This document shows, one piece after another, positions 1 to 7,407 of a stretch of 11,110 nucleotides of DNA. Source of the stretch: Perlabentimonas sp046542995 (GTDB lineage Bacteria > Bacteroidota > Bacteroidia > Bacteroidales > Tenuifilaceae); NCBI GenBank assembly GCA_046542995.1, contig JBKHAH010000094.1, positions 1-11,110 on the forward strand, in the 5' to 3' direction. Each line of letters opens with the position of its first letter. The stretch's first letter is position 1. The position numbers were made by a program, and so were the translations under genes. The notes below the pieces were generated by a model. That model made no database searches and had not been told where the DNA came from. It saw only the letters and a list, made by a program, of their open reading frames with translations.

Positions 1-10
1 CCCTGACCTG

Positions 11-40
11 AAATAAAAAAGAGCCGATGAAAGTCGGCTC
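11..40 (-). terminator. Rho-independent terminator of pnp
   Basis: A perfect 7-bp stem (GAGCCGA at 21-27, TCGGCTC at 34-40) encloses a 6-nt loop. On the minus strand it is followed by a T-rich run (complement of 11-20, nearly all A on the plus strand). It begins 29 nt after the pnp stop codon, so it should end the lpxK-pnp transcript. The plus-strand side has only three T residues, so it would be weak in that direction. Confidence 0.85.
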
Positions 41-69
41 TTTGTGGTAATTATTTTTTAAGATAGCGT

Positions 70-879
70 CTAAATCTGCTGAAGCATATCCTCCATTATC
101 AGCGTCATTTTCCTTTCGGCTTCCTGTCCAACCTTCTGAACCTCCTCGTGGGTAATCTCCACAATTTTTCCGGGTACGCCCAGGTCGGTAATAATTGAGA
201 TAGCAAAAACGGGTATCCCCATTTGGCGTGCCACAATTACCTCAGGAACGGTTGACATGCCCACAGTATCGCCACCAATAATTCGGAAGTACTGGTACTC
301 CTTGGGAGTTTCGAAGGTTGGTCCGGTAGTTCCAACGTAGCATCCAATCTGCGCTTTTATGCCATGCTTGCCGGCCACCTTTTGACCCAACTCTATTAGC
401 TTGTAATCGTATGGTTGGCTCATATCGGGGAAGCGGGGGCCAAACTCGTTGTTGTTGGGGCCAATTAGCGGGTTCGGAATAAGGTTGATATGGTCGTTTA
501 TAATCATCAGGTCGCCAATTTCATAATCTGGATTAACGCCACCGCTTGCATTTGAAACGAATAGATTCTTAATGCCAAGGTACTTCATCACCCTAACAGG
601 AAAAACAACCTCCTTAATGTCGTACCCTTCGTAAAAATGGAAGCGTCCCTGCATGGCAACAACGTTTTTCCCTCCCAGATTGCCGAATATTAAGCGGCCG
701 CTATGTCCCTCTACTGTTGATATGGGGAAGTTTGGTATATCTTTATATTCGAGTACCTGCTGATTTTTAATATCTTTCACTAACCCACCTAAACCTGTTC
801 CGAGAATTATCCCTACATCGGGTGTTAGCTTCACCTTACTTTGAATGTAAGTCGTGGTCTCTTTTACTTTTTCTAACAT
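70..879 (-). CDS. pnp: Purine nucleoside phosphorylase, class I (trimeric PNP/MTAP family)
   Basis: This cytoplasmic enzyme cleaves purine nucleosides with phosphate to give free base and (deoxy)ribose-1-phosphate in purine salvage. The 269-aa length is normal for trimeric PNPs. Visible motifs are the glycine-rich phosphate loop ILGTGLGGL (residues 25-33), EGHSGRL (57-63), MQGRFHFYEGY (76-86), SNASGG (109-114), GPTFETP with the purine-contacting Glu190, and GMSTVPEVIVAR (207-218). By gap-free alignment with human PNP from memory, Met208 matches Met219 and Asp232 sits where human PNP has Asn243. Asn there favours 6-oxopurines, whereas Asp is found in MTAP, which uses 6-aminopurines. Substrate range is therefore uncertain, and a methylthioadenosine- or adenosine-accepting enzyme is possible. 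The start ATG lies 44 nt inside lpxK, suggesting cotranscription and translational coupling. Confidence 0.93.
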   Translation of the reverse strand: MLEKVKETTTYIQSKVKLTPDVGIILGTGLGGLVKDIKNQQVLEYKDIPNFPISTVEGHSGRLIFGNLGGKNVVAMQGRFHFYEGYDIKEVVFPVRVMKYLGIKNLFVSNASGGVNPDYEIGDLMIINDHINLIPNPLIGPNNNEFGPRFPDMSQPYDYKLIELGQKVAGKHGIKAQIGCYVGTTGPTFETPKEYQYFRIIGGDTVGMSTVPEVIVARQMGIPVFAISIITDLGVPGKIVEITHEEVQKVGQEAERKMTLIMEDMLQQI

Positions 880-1912
880 ATTTTATAATTTTACTGTTAA
901 ATTCTTTGCCCTTACCATTTAAGAACTCCACTTCAACGGGAATATAGAAAAAGGTTTTTCTAATTTCATTAGAAAGCTGCTGGCTATATTCTTTTAACCG
1001 TGAAGCATCCTTTTCCGTTGTTATAATAATTTTCTCGTCATCTTTTATTTCGGAAAATCTTTCAAATATAGCTTTAATTTTTTTTTCGGTAAAGCTAAAA
1101 TGGTCGGGGAATTCTATTGTATCAATAAGGTTATAGTTTGATTTTAAATGGTTGAAGAATGGCTTGGGGTTTGCAATGCCAGCCATTGCAAGTGCTTTGT
1201 AATTGTCAAACCGTGAAGGTTGCTGGTTGGAAGCATCAAAAACGGGTGTTAAGCTGCCATATTTATAGCTGGTAAAATAAATATTCTGGTAGGGGTATAG
1301 CTTAAGTTCCTTGCAAATAATTCGTTGGTCAATGGGTTTTATATCATCAGGACATTTTGTTATGATTACCGTTTCGGCGCGATGCATTTGTGAGGTGCTG
1401 TCGCGAAGCCTTCCCAATGGAAGAAAATAATCTCTTGTTACAAGGTTATTGTAATCAACAAGCAATATGGAATGCCCAGGCTTAACATAACGATGCTGAA
1501 AAGCATCATCAAGGAGAATTACATCGGTCTTGGGTTTCTCTTTTAAAATTGATTCTATTCCACGTACCCTCTTCTCATCAACCGCAACGGTAATATTTTG
1601 ATGCTTTGAGTAGATTTGGAATGGTTCGTCGCCAATTTGTGAGGCGGTTGAACTACTATCGGCAAGAATAAAGCCTTTGGTTTTTCTTTTATATCCTCTG
1701 CTAAGTGTTGCCACGTTGTATTCTTCTGAGAGAAGCTTTATTAAGTACTCAACGTGCGGGGTTTTACCCGTGCCTCCTACAGTTAGGTTGCCTACGCAAA
1801 TTGTTGGTATGTTAAATGAAACCGATTGAAGCACTTTTATATCAAACAGAAAGTTTCTGATATGAACGACTGTTCCGTACATAGATGCAATAAGTGCGTA
1901 AATAAGCTTCAT
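836..1912 (-). CDS. lpxK: Tetraacyldisaccharide 4'-kinase (LpxK)
   Basis: LpxK phosphorylates the 4' position of the tetraacyl disaccharide 1-phosphate to give lipid IVA, on the inner face of the cytoplasmic membrane. The 358-aa protein begins with a hydrophobic, partly amphipathic segment (about residues 1-23) that would anchor it. The P-loop GNLTVGGTGKTP lies at 41-52, and the family motifs SRGYKRK (71-77), GDEPFQ (94-99) and LDDAFQHR (134-141) follow. A PDH motif at 269-271 corresponds to the conserved catalytic-region histidine of LpxK, and TTEKDASRL lies near 298-306. The last roughly 14 codons overlap the start of pnp in another frame. The start was chosen at the ATG giving the usual membrane segment before the P-loop. 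A terminator separates it from upstream sppA, so it probably has its own promoter within 1913-2018. Confidence 0.94.
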   Translation of the reverse strand: MKLIYALIASMYGTVVHIRNFLFDIKVLQSVSFNIPTICVGNLTVGGTGKTPHVEYLIKLLSEEYNVATLSRGYKRKTKGFILADSSSTASQIGDEPFQIYSKHQNITVAVDEKRVRGIESILKEKPKTDVILLDDAFQHRYVKPGHSILLVDYNNLVTRDYFLPLGRLRDSTSQMHRAETVIITKCPDDIKPIDQRIICKELKLYPYQNIYFTSYKYGSLTPVFDASNQQPSRFDNYKALAMAGIANPKPFFNHLKSNYNLIDTIEFPDHFSFTEKKIKAIFERFSEIKDDEKIIITTEKDASRLKEYSQQLSNEIRKTFFYIPVEVEFLNGKGKEFNSKIIKYVRKSKRDHDLHSK

Positions 1913-1950
1913 GGTATTACTTTTCTTGAAAAAATGCCATTTTAATCTTG

Positions 1951-1980
1951 CAAATTAGCATTATTCTAGCTTCTTTCCAA
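1951..1980 (-). promoter_or_regulatory. Candidate Bacteroidota-type promoter of lpxK-pnp
   Basis: On the minus strand, TTG (complement of 1978-1980, in the context TTTTGG) is followed after 20 nt by TAATTTG (complement of 1951-1957). That resembles the Bacteroidota -33/-7 pair, but the -7 element is one base shorter than TAnnTTTG. It would start transcription about 30 nt before the lpxK ATG. The position is sensible because a terminator lies just upstream. The motif match is imperfect. Confidence 0.35.
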
Positions 1981-2018
1981 AATCTATTGGCTTGCATCTT
2001 ATGAGGGATAATTCTTTT

Positions 2019-2058
2019 AAAAAAAGAACAGCCCGGATGGTATTTCCCGGGCTGTTCT
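2019..2058 (-). terminator. Rho-independent terminator of sppA
   Basis: A perfect 12-bp GC-containing stem (AGAACAGCCCGG at 2025-2036, CCGGGCTGTTCT at 2047-2058) with a 10-nt loop is followed on the minus strand by six T residues (complement of 2019-2024). It begins 28 nt after the sppA stop codon. This is the longest GC-rich hairpin in the window, and it argues that sppA and lpxK are mostly separate transcripts despite sharing a strand. Confidence 0.92.
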
Positions 2059-2086
2059 GCAATAAATATACTGTAAAGTAGCTTTG

Positions 2087-3856
2087 TTAGTATATCTCAA
2101 CGTCGTATGGCATACGAGCAAGTACACCCTGGTTGTTAACCATTTCAAGCATGTTTCTGTAGTGCTTGAAGGCTGGGCCAAGCTCATCCTGCATAATTCT
2201 TGCTTTTACTGATCCGGTAAGTTCCTTCATAAGCTCTTCAAAAGGATCCTTGAGTTTTGGTAATTCTGCTATACGATACTCTTCCAGCTCGGCTCTCTCT
2301 GCAGCAATCTCAATGGCTCTTTCAAGCCCGCCAAACTCATCAACAAGCTTAATTTCTTTGGCATTAATTCCGCTCCATACTCTACCTTGGCCAATCTCGT
2401 TAACCTGCTCTTTGGTTATTCCCCTTCCATCGGCAACATGCCCAATGAAAGTATCGTAGATATCTTCAATGCTCATTTGGATTACAGACTTTTCTTCGGC
2501 TGTAAGCGGGCGAAACATTGACCCAAAATCGGAATGCTTGTTGGTTTTTGCAACATCAACGGTAATGCCTAGCTTTTTATTTAGCCCCTCCTTAACATTT
2601 GGGATCATGCCAAAAACACCAATAGAACCGGTTATGGTTGTGGGGTTGGCAAGAATTACATCTGCAGGTGCTGCAATGTAGTAACCACCTGATGCTGCTA
2701 CATCGCCCATTGATACAATTACGGGTTTAACCTCTTTTGCAAGGGTCATCTCGCGCCAGATAATCTCTGAGGCCAGCGCGCTTCCACCACCTGAGTTAAC
2801 ACGTAGCACAATAGCTTTAATGGAGCTGTCTCTTCTGGCCTCCCTAATGGCCCTGCCAAACCCTTCGCCGCCAATGTTGCCAATTTCGCTTTCGCCCATC
2901 ACAATGCCACCTGAGGCGTATATTACTGCAATCTTTTCACGAATCAGGCCTTTCTTTTTGCGGGGGGCAGGAACCTTGGAGTACTCGGCAATACCCACAG
3001 AGCGAATGTCCTTCTTAGGCTTCGTGTCTGTAAGTGATTTTAGCATGTCAATTACCTCGTCCTTATACACCAAGCTATCAATAAGACCGTGCTCTATGGT
3101 TGATTTTGCATTTCTAATGGTCATGTTGTCTGCCAAATCATTTAGCATTTCAGGTGTTAGCTCTCTTTCTTTGGCGATACCATCAACCCAATGATTCCAG
3201 ATTGATCCGGTATAGGTCATGATTTGCTCACGATTTTCCGGGCTCATTTTCTCGTAAAGGAAGGGTTCAACTGCCGCTTTAAATTTTCCATGACGGATTA
3301 CCTGAGGTTCAACACCTAACTTTTCGAATGCGTTTTTAAAGAACATTATCTCAGACCTAAGTCCTGTCCATTCAACCATTCCTTCAGGATTTAGTAAAAC
3401 CTTGTCGGAAATGGATGCCAAATAGTAGCTTTTCTGGCTATAAACGTTGCTGTAGCTAATTATGAACTTGCCCGACTCCTTAAATTCGATCAGTGCATTT
3501 CTAATTTCCTCAAGAGTACCAGCCCCAGCAGGTATATTCTCATTCTCAATGTATATCCCTTTAATTTTGGGGTCATCAGCGGCATTCTTTATGGCCTTTA
3601 AGATGTTGTTCAGACCAAGTTTTGGAACTGGCTTAAAGTTCATGTAGTCAAAGTCGTCCATAGGGTTGTTCGAACTCCTGTCAACTATCTCCTTATCAAG
3701 CTTTAGGGCCAGAATGGAGTTGTCCTTAACGTCAACGGGTTTGTCAGATTTAGATACTATTACTCCGATTACTCCTAGGAGTATGAAAAATAAAAGCAAA
3801 CTGGTAACTAGAATCCCGACAACTGTTGCAATTAGATACTTAAAAAAGTCTTTCAT
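2087..3856 (-). CDS. sppA: Signal peptide peptidase SppA, 67K type (protease IV)
   Basis: SppA is a membrane-anchored serine protease that degrades signal peptides left in the membrane after secretion. The 589 aa match the long, double-domain 67K form. An N-terminal transmembrane segment spans about residues 7-34. The first S49-type domain contains FKAAVEPF, with Lys193 aligning to the catalytic lysine of E. coli SppA (Lys209). The second contains GDVAASGGYYIAAPAD, with Ser389 aligning to the nucleophile (Ser409), and the conserved NSGGGSALASE (354-364) and TGSIGVFG (409-416). Lysine and serine are both present, so it should be active. The protein ends with a helical tail of about 60 residues. 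The gene is divergent from folK and closed by its own terminator. I found no convincing promoter in 3857-3960 for this strand. Confidence 0.95.
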   Translation of the reverse strand: MKDFFKYLIATVVGILVTSLLLFFILLGVIGVIVSKSDKPVDVKDNSILALKLDKEIVDRSSNNPMDDFDYMNFKPVPKLGLNNILKAIKNAADDPKIKGIYIENENIPAGAGTLEEIRNALIEFKESGKFIISYSNVYSQKSYYLASISDKVLLNPEGMVEWTGLRSEIMFFKNAFEKLGVEPQVIRHGKFKAAVEPFLYEKMSPENREQIMTYTGSIWNHWVDGIAKERELTPEMLNDLADNMTIRNAKSTIEHGLIDSLVYKDEVIDMLKSLTDTKPKKDIRSVGIAEYSKVPAPRKKKGLIREKIAVIYASGGIVMGESEIGNIGGEGFGRAIREARRDSSIKAIVLRVNSGGGSALASEIIWREMTLAKEVKPVIVSMGDVAASGGYYIAAPADVILANPTTITGSIGVFGMIPNVKEGLNKKLGITVDVAKTNKHSDFGSMFRPLTAEEKSVIQMSIEDIYDTFIGHVADGRGITKEQVNEIGQGRVWSGINAKEIKLVDEFGGLERAIEIAAERAELEEYRIAELPKLKDPFEELMKELTGSVKARIMQDELGPAFKHYRNMLEMVNNQGVLARMPYDVEIY

Positions 3857-3929
3857 GATAGTAATTTTTATAGGATAATTGTGTTTTTTAAATTCGAAAT
3901 AAAAGTAAGAAAAATCTTTATCCTGTTAG

Positions 3930-3959
3930 TTGAAAAATGGTAAAATTTATTAAACTTTG
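3930..3959 (+). promoter_or_regulatory. Candidate promoter of folK
   Basis: TTG at 3930-3932 and TAAACTTTG at 3951-3959 (TAnnTTTG with one extra spacer base, or AAACTTTG with a mismatch) are 18 nt apart in the divergent sppA/folK gap. This resembles the Bacteroidota promoter pattern. A second weak candidate is TAGTTTTA at 3991-3998 with TTG at 3972-3974. Only one of them, or neither, may be used. Confidence 0.3.
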
Positions 3960-4034
3960 CAGATTGTATAGTTGTTACATTAAAATGAAATAGTTTTAGT
4001 GTAAAAGTTGCTTACACAATTAATTTAATTGCAA

Positions 4035-4541
4035 ATGTATAAGGTTTTTTTAGCTATTGGTGGGAATTTGGGCGATAGGGCTAATTATTTATCCCAAATG
4101 GTTGAACAGGTTAGGAGTAAGATAGGGAAAGTTAACCTCTCATCGAGCATATACGAGTCAGAGCCATGGGGGTTTGAGAGCGACCAACCATTCCTTAATC
4201 AGGTGCTTGAGGTGGAGACCAAGCTCTCGCCATTGTGCTTGCTTGATGCTTGCCAACAAATTGAGAAAAGTTTGGGTAGAGACAGGTACACTGATGGCTA
4301 TGCCCCCCGAACTGCCGATATTGACATCCTTTTTATTGATAATTTTATTTTCACTCTGCCTCCGCTCGTTTTACCGCATAAATTTCTTCATGAAAGACTA
4401 TTCGTTTTGGAGCCCCTTGCAGAGATAGCCCCAGATTTTGTGCATCCTTTACTGGGGCAGAGTATTTCCAGCATAAAAACTCAATGTGCTGATAAAAACA
4501 GGGTTTGGAAATATCAGTCTTATGATGTGAAAACCACATAG
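4035..4541 (+). CDS. folK: 2-amino-4-hydroxy-6-hydroxymethyldihydropteridine pyrophosphokinase (HPPK)
   Basis: HPPK transfers pyrophosphate from ATP to 6-hydroxymethyl-7,8-dihydropterin, the step before dihydropteroate synthase in folate synthesis. From the ATG at 4035 the protein has 168 aa, normal for single-domain HPPK. Motifs are IGGNLGDR (8-15), YESEPWGF (40-47), DQPFLNQV (50-57) and the signature APRTADIDIL (90-99). Arg82, Arg84, Arg92, Asp95 and Asp97 fall at the same numbers as the ATP- and magnesium-binding residues I recall for E. coli HPPK, so the active site is intact. An in-frame TTG six bases earlier is less likely as a start, since the homologous sequence begins at MYKVFLAIGG. 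It is a stand-alone enzyme, with no fusion to FolB or FolP and no other folate gene in the window. Confidence 0.95.
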   Translation: MYKVFLAIGGNLGDRANYLSQMVEQVRSKIGKVNLSSSIYESEPWGFESDQPFLNQVLEVETKLSPLCLLDACQQIEKSLGRDRYTDGYAPRTADIDILFIDNFIFTLPPLVLPHKFLHERLFVLEPLAEIAPDFVHPLLGQSISSIKTQCADKNRVWKYQSYDVKTT

Positions 4542-4618
4542 TTTAAACGTTGTGTTTTTTAGAAATAATCAAGCTGTGTAATATAGTTTAAGTTAGAAAA
4601 ATAGTGTAATTTTTAATG

Positions 4619-4626
4619 TAAATTTG
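4619..4626 (+). promoter_or_regulatory. -7 element of the DUF21/CBS gene
   Basis: TAAATTTG is a perfect match to the Bacteroidota -7 consensus TAnnTTTG, and lies 36 nt before the ATG at 4663. The expected start of transcription would be near 4630-4633, giving a leader of about 30 nt. No clear TTTG is present at the usual -33 distance, which lowers confidence. The predicted start falls inside the palindrome at 4627-4638. Confidence 0.4.
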
Positions 4627-4638
4627 CCCTTGCAAGGG
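4627..4638. promoter_or_regulatory. 12-nt perfect palindrome, possible operator
   Basis: CCCTTGCAAGGG is a perfect palindrome without a loop. It abuts the candidate -7 box of the DUF21/CBS gene and covers the expected transcription start. Its place and symmetry fit the site of a dimeric regulator, but no regulator is encoded nearby. As RNA it is too tight to form a good hairpin, so a DNA-level role is more likely. It could be chance. Confidence 0.3.
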
Positions 4639-4662
4639 ACATTACCTGATTAATTAAAAAGA

Positions 4663-5718
4663 ATGATAACTTTAATTGCATATCTTTTCCTTGCCTTATT
4701 TGTGTCTTTTCTCTGCTCCATAATGGAATCAGTGCTTCTGTCTACTCCTCAATCTTTTTTAATAGTTAAGCAGGAGGAAGGCTATCGTTGGGCCAGATCG
4801 TATATTGATTTGAAAATAAATGTAGACAAACCTTTGTCTGCTATATTGTCATTAAACACAGTTGCCCATACAATCGGAGCAGCAGGAGTTGGTGCTCAGG
4901 CTGTAAAAGTTTTTGGCGATGCCTACTTTGGTATTGTATCGGTGGTTCTTACAATTCTAATCCTGGTAATTACTGAGATTATACCAAAAACCATTGGGGC
5001 GAGGTATTGGAGAAGATTGACGGTGTTCTCTTTCTTCACTATAAAAATTATGATTTTCATTACCTACCCGTTGGTTCTCGTGTCGGCAGTTATAACCCGT
5101 ATGTTTTCAAGTAATTCCGATGAAAAAACCACCAGCCGGGAGGAAATTGCAGCAATGGCAAGTATTGGCGCTAACGAAGGATTGTTTTCAAGTAAAGAGA
5201 ATAAAATAATTCAGAATATAATTAGGTTAAAGAATGTGAAGGTAACAGAGATAATGACGCCCAGAGTAGTTTTAGCTGTTGCTGATGAGAATTTGTTTTT
5301 GAAAGATTTTTTTAAAAATAAAGAATACTTAAGGTTTTCTAGAATCCCGGTATATTCCGAGAACGAAGAGAATATTACAGGATACGTGTTTAGGCAAAAG
5401 GTGTTTGAATGTTTGGCGGAGGATAATCATGATTTGAAGCTCAAGGACATTAAGCGTGAAATATTGATTGCTCCAAATACAATGACGCTATTCTCATTAT
5501 GGGAGAAGCTTTTAGAAAATAAGGAGCATATTGCCCTAATTGTAGATGAGTATGGTGGGCTGGATGGCGTTGTAACTATGGAAGATGTAATTGAAACCCT
5601 CCTTGGGCTAGAGATTCTTGATGAAAAAGATACTATTGCAGATATGCAAAAATTTGCTCGCGAAAGATGGAAGGCAAGGCAAGAAAAATATAACCTGCTC
5701 AAGAAATTTAATAACTAA
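4663..5718 (+). CDS. DUF21 (CNNM) membrane protein with CBS domain pair, CorC/hemolysin-like
   Basis: This is an inner-membrane protein of the CNNM/CorB/MpfA group, whose studied members are linked to magnesium or cobalt export and magnesium homeostasis. The DUF21 domain covers about residues 1-150, with hydrophobic helices near 2-22, 58-80, 88-108 and 122-146. It contains the family features SLNTVAHTIG (63-72) and ITEIIPKTIG (103-112). After a linker come two CBS motifs, about 193-253 (VTEIMTPR at 194-201, then SRIPVYSE) and 265-325 (VDEYGGLDGVVTMEDVIETLLG at about 294-315), which usually bind adenine nucleotides. The protein ends at 351 aa with a basic helix rich in K, R and E. The C-terminal CorC_HlyC domain of many longer homologues is absent. 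The ion transported cannot be read from sequence. It follows folK by 121 nt and probably has its own promoter. Confidence 0.85.
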   Translation: MITLIAYLFLALFVSFLCSIMESVLLSTPQSFLIVKQEEGYRWARSYIDLKINVDKPLSAILSLNTVAHTIGAAGVGAQAVKVFGDAYFGIVSVVLTILILVITEIIPKTIGARYWRRLTVFSFFTIKIMIFITYPLVLVSAVITRMFSSNSDEKTTSREEIAAMASIGANEGLFSSKENKIIQNIIRLKNVKVTEIMTPRVVLAVADENLFLKDFFKNKEYLRFSRIPVYSENEENITGYVFRQKVFECLAEDNHDLKLKDIKREILIAPNTMTLFSLWEKLLENKEHIALIVDEYGGLDGVVTMEDVIETLLGLEILDEKDTIADMQKFARERWKARQEKYNLLKKFNN

Positions 5719-5811
5719 AGAAAATAAAATAATCCCTAAGTCTTGTTATATGGCAGTACATTGGTAAAAAATGTGATGTTTTTGCAATTAGAGGTAACAA
5801 GCAGCATTTAA

Positions 5812-6462
5812 TTACTCCTTTGCTCCGTATGCCAAATCTCCCGCATCGCCAAGCCCAGGAACGATGTATGATTTTACAGTTAGTTCATCGTCAATTGCGC
5901 CAAGCCACAGTGTTACTTTCTTTTTCGGAAGGTTCCTTAGGGTATAATCAACACCCTCCTTGGATGCGATAATCGATGCAATATGGGTATGCTTTGGTTT
6001 GCCCTTCTCTATTAAGGCGTTGTATGCAAGTACCATTGAGGAGCCTGATGCTAGCATTGGGTCAGCAATGATAAGGACCTTGTCTTTAATAATTGGGCAG
6101 GAGAGGTGCTCGAACTGAATTTTGAAAGACCCATCCTTGCTGTATTTACGGTAGGCTGAGATAAAGGCATTCTCGGCGTTATCAAAATAGTTTATAAAAC
6201 CCTGGTGCATGGGGAGCCCTGCTCTTAGGATTGATGCTATAACAACCGTATCATTAGGGAGTGACATATCAGCTATGCCAAGTGGTGTTTTAACATGTTG
6301 GGCTATGTATTCCAACTCCTTACTTATTTCATAGGCAAATATTTCGCTTATGCGCTCCAGATTTCTCCTGAAACGCATGCTGTCTTTCTGTACCTCAGCG
6401 CAACGCAGTTCATAAATGAACTTGTTTAGAATTGAGTTGGTTTCACCAAGTGTTTTTATCAT
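5812..6462 (-). CDS. upp: Uracil phosphoribosyltransferase
   Basis: Upp converts uracil and PRPP to UMP in pyrimidine salvage in the cytoplasm. The protein has 216 aa (E. coli Upp is about 208). The type I PRTase core is visible: ASILRAGLPM at 76-85, the PRPP loop IIADPMLASGSS at 131-142, IIASKEGVD at 164-172, and the uracil-binding C-terminal block YIVPGLGDAGDLAYG at 199-213, which distinguishes Upp from other PRTases. The sequence is complete, with no missing key block. The start ATG at 6462 gives the usual N-terminus. It lies 108 nt downstream of radC on the same strand. A degenerate -7 (complement of 6503-6510) is the only promoter hint in the gap, so readthrough from radC is possible. 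It faces the DUF21 gene convergently, without a clear terminator between them. Confidence 0.94.
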   Translation of the reverse strand: MIKTLGETNSILNKFIYELRCAEVQKDSMRFRRNLERISEIFAYEISKELEYIAQHVKTPLGIADMSLPNDTVVIASILRAGLPMHQGFINYFDNAENAFISAYRKYSKDGSFKIQFEHLSCPIIKDKVLIIADPMLASGSSMVLAYNALIEKGKPKHTHIASIIASKEGVDYTLRNLPKKKVTLWLGAIDDELTVKSYIVPGLGDAGDLAYGAKE

Positions 6463-6570
6463 TGTAAATGGATTTCTGAGCAGGTTAATAATTTGTAACT
6501 AGCAAATTAAGAAATATTTTTTCATTTATAATAGTCGGAGCGCTTAATAATTTAGTTTTCTCAATTGGTT

Positions 6571-7266
6571 TTAAAGCATGGAACTATCTGCCATAGAAAA
6601 GCATTGGCTGTTTGTTATAATTACATGGTCTAACAGGTTTATATCGAGCGTGCTGGCTGCTTGTTTAATCTTTTGGGTAATTTTAATGTCGTCATCGCTC
6701 GGATTATGATTACCCGATGGATGATTATGGCATAGAATAATACCAAGCGCCTGATAATCGAGGGCTGTTCTCATAATTTTTCTTACGTCAACAACCGTTG
6801 CGGTTAGCCCACCTTCGCTAACCCTTACCTTTTCAATAACCCTGTTGGCTCTATTTAGCAACAGTACCCAAAATTCTTCGTGGTTGATATCAGATAGTAG
6901 CGGTTGAAATATATCAATAACATCAGCGCTGGAAGAAATTTGCTTCTTACTTATTGCGTCAGATATTTTCCTGCGTCGTCCAAGTTCAAGTGCAGCCATT
7001 ATGGTAATTCCTTTGGCTGTGCCTATCCCTTTAATCTTGGTAAAATCCTTTAAAGCGAATTTCCCCAGCTCATTAAGATTGTTCTTGGCGCTTCCTAAAA
7101 TTCGTTGTGAGACATTTACGGCTGTTTCGCTTTTTGTTCCTGAACCTATTAGAATCGCCATGAGCTCCGCATCGCTAAGTGCAGAAATCCCTTTTGCCAT
7201 CATTTTTTCTCTTGGCCTATCGTCCTTGGCCCACTCTTTTATAGTTAGTGGCTTAGCTTTTTGCAT
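6571..7266 (-). CDS. radC: RadC family protein (JAB/MPN metalloprotease fold)
   Basis: RadC proteins carry a JAMM zinc-binding fold. The old DNA-repair assignment is doubtful and the substrate is unknown. At 231 aa this is a full-length chromosomal-type RadC. The N-terminal region has LTIKEWAKDDRPREKMMAKG (7-26) and a helix-hairpin-helix-like stretch KIKGIGTAKG (77-86). The C-terminal domain has the JAMM signature HNHPSG (180-185) followed by PSDDD (189-193). His180, His182 and Asp193 can ligate metal, and a Glu near 130-131 is in place as the likely general base. It lies between the rpsT terminator and upp, among housekeeping genes and without mobile-element neighbours. Its promoter should lie in 7267-7356, where only a weak -7 (complement of 7296-7303) is visible. 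Confidence 0.93.
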   Translation of the reverse strand: MQKAKPLTIKEWAKDDRPREKMMAKGISALSDAELMAILIGSGTKSETAVNVSQRILGSAKNNLNELGKFALKDFTKIKGIGTAKGITIMAALELGRRRKISDAISKKQISSSADVIDIFQPLLSDINHEEFWVLLLNRANRVIEKVRVSEGGLTATVVDVRKIMRTALDYQALGIILCHNHPSGNHNPSDDDIKITQKIKQAASTLDINLLDHVIITNSQCFSMADSSML

Positions 7267-7356
7267 CTTGTAGGTGCCGGTTTGCTTTTAGAATACCAAG
7301 GTATAAAAATCTAATAAATATTCTTAGAAAAAAAATGGATTAGACAATTCTTAGGC

Positions 7357-7383
7357 AAAAAAAAAGCTCGCAAAAAGCGAGCT
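7357..7383 (-). terminator. Rho-independent terminator of rpsT
   Basis: A 7-bp stem (AGCTCGC at 7365-7371, GCGAGCT at 7377-7383) with loop AAAAA is followed on the minus strand by eight T residues (complement of 7357-7364). It begins 24 nt after the rpsT stop codon, so it closes the tRNA-Glu-rpsT transcript before radC. Confidence 0.9.
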
Positions 7384-7407
7384 CTCATCCCAAAATTCAC
7401 CTAAAAT

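Noticed and set aside
2166..3878. Several plus-strand open frames opposite sppA, the longest 124 codons
   Set aside because: They lie fully antisense to a well-supported gene, have serine/proline/leucine-rich sequences typical of reverse-frame artefacts, and show no recognisable motif.
4530..4560. Possible folK terminator: AAAACCACA pairing with TGTGTTTT, then T residues
   Set aside because: The stem is short and AT-rich, has a bulge and overlaps the stop codon. It is too weak to call.
5742..5801. Inverted repeat CTTGTTA / TAACAAG between the convergent DUF21 and upp genes, considered as a shared terminator
   Set aside because: The arms are only 7 bp, are separated by 46 nt, and have no adjacent T run, so a terminator is not supported.
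6571..7266. radC as a sign of a mobile or anti-restriction island
   Set aside because: RadC-like genes do occur on mobile elements, but this copy is full length, lies among housekeeping genes and has no recombinase, phage or plasmid gene near it.
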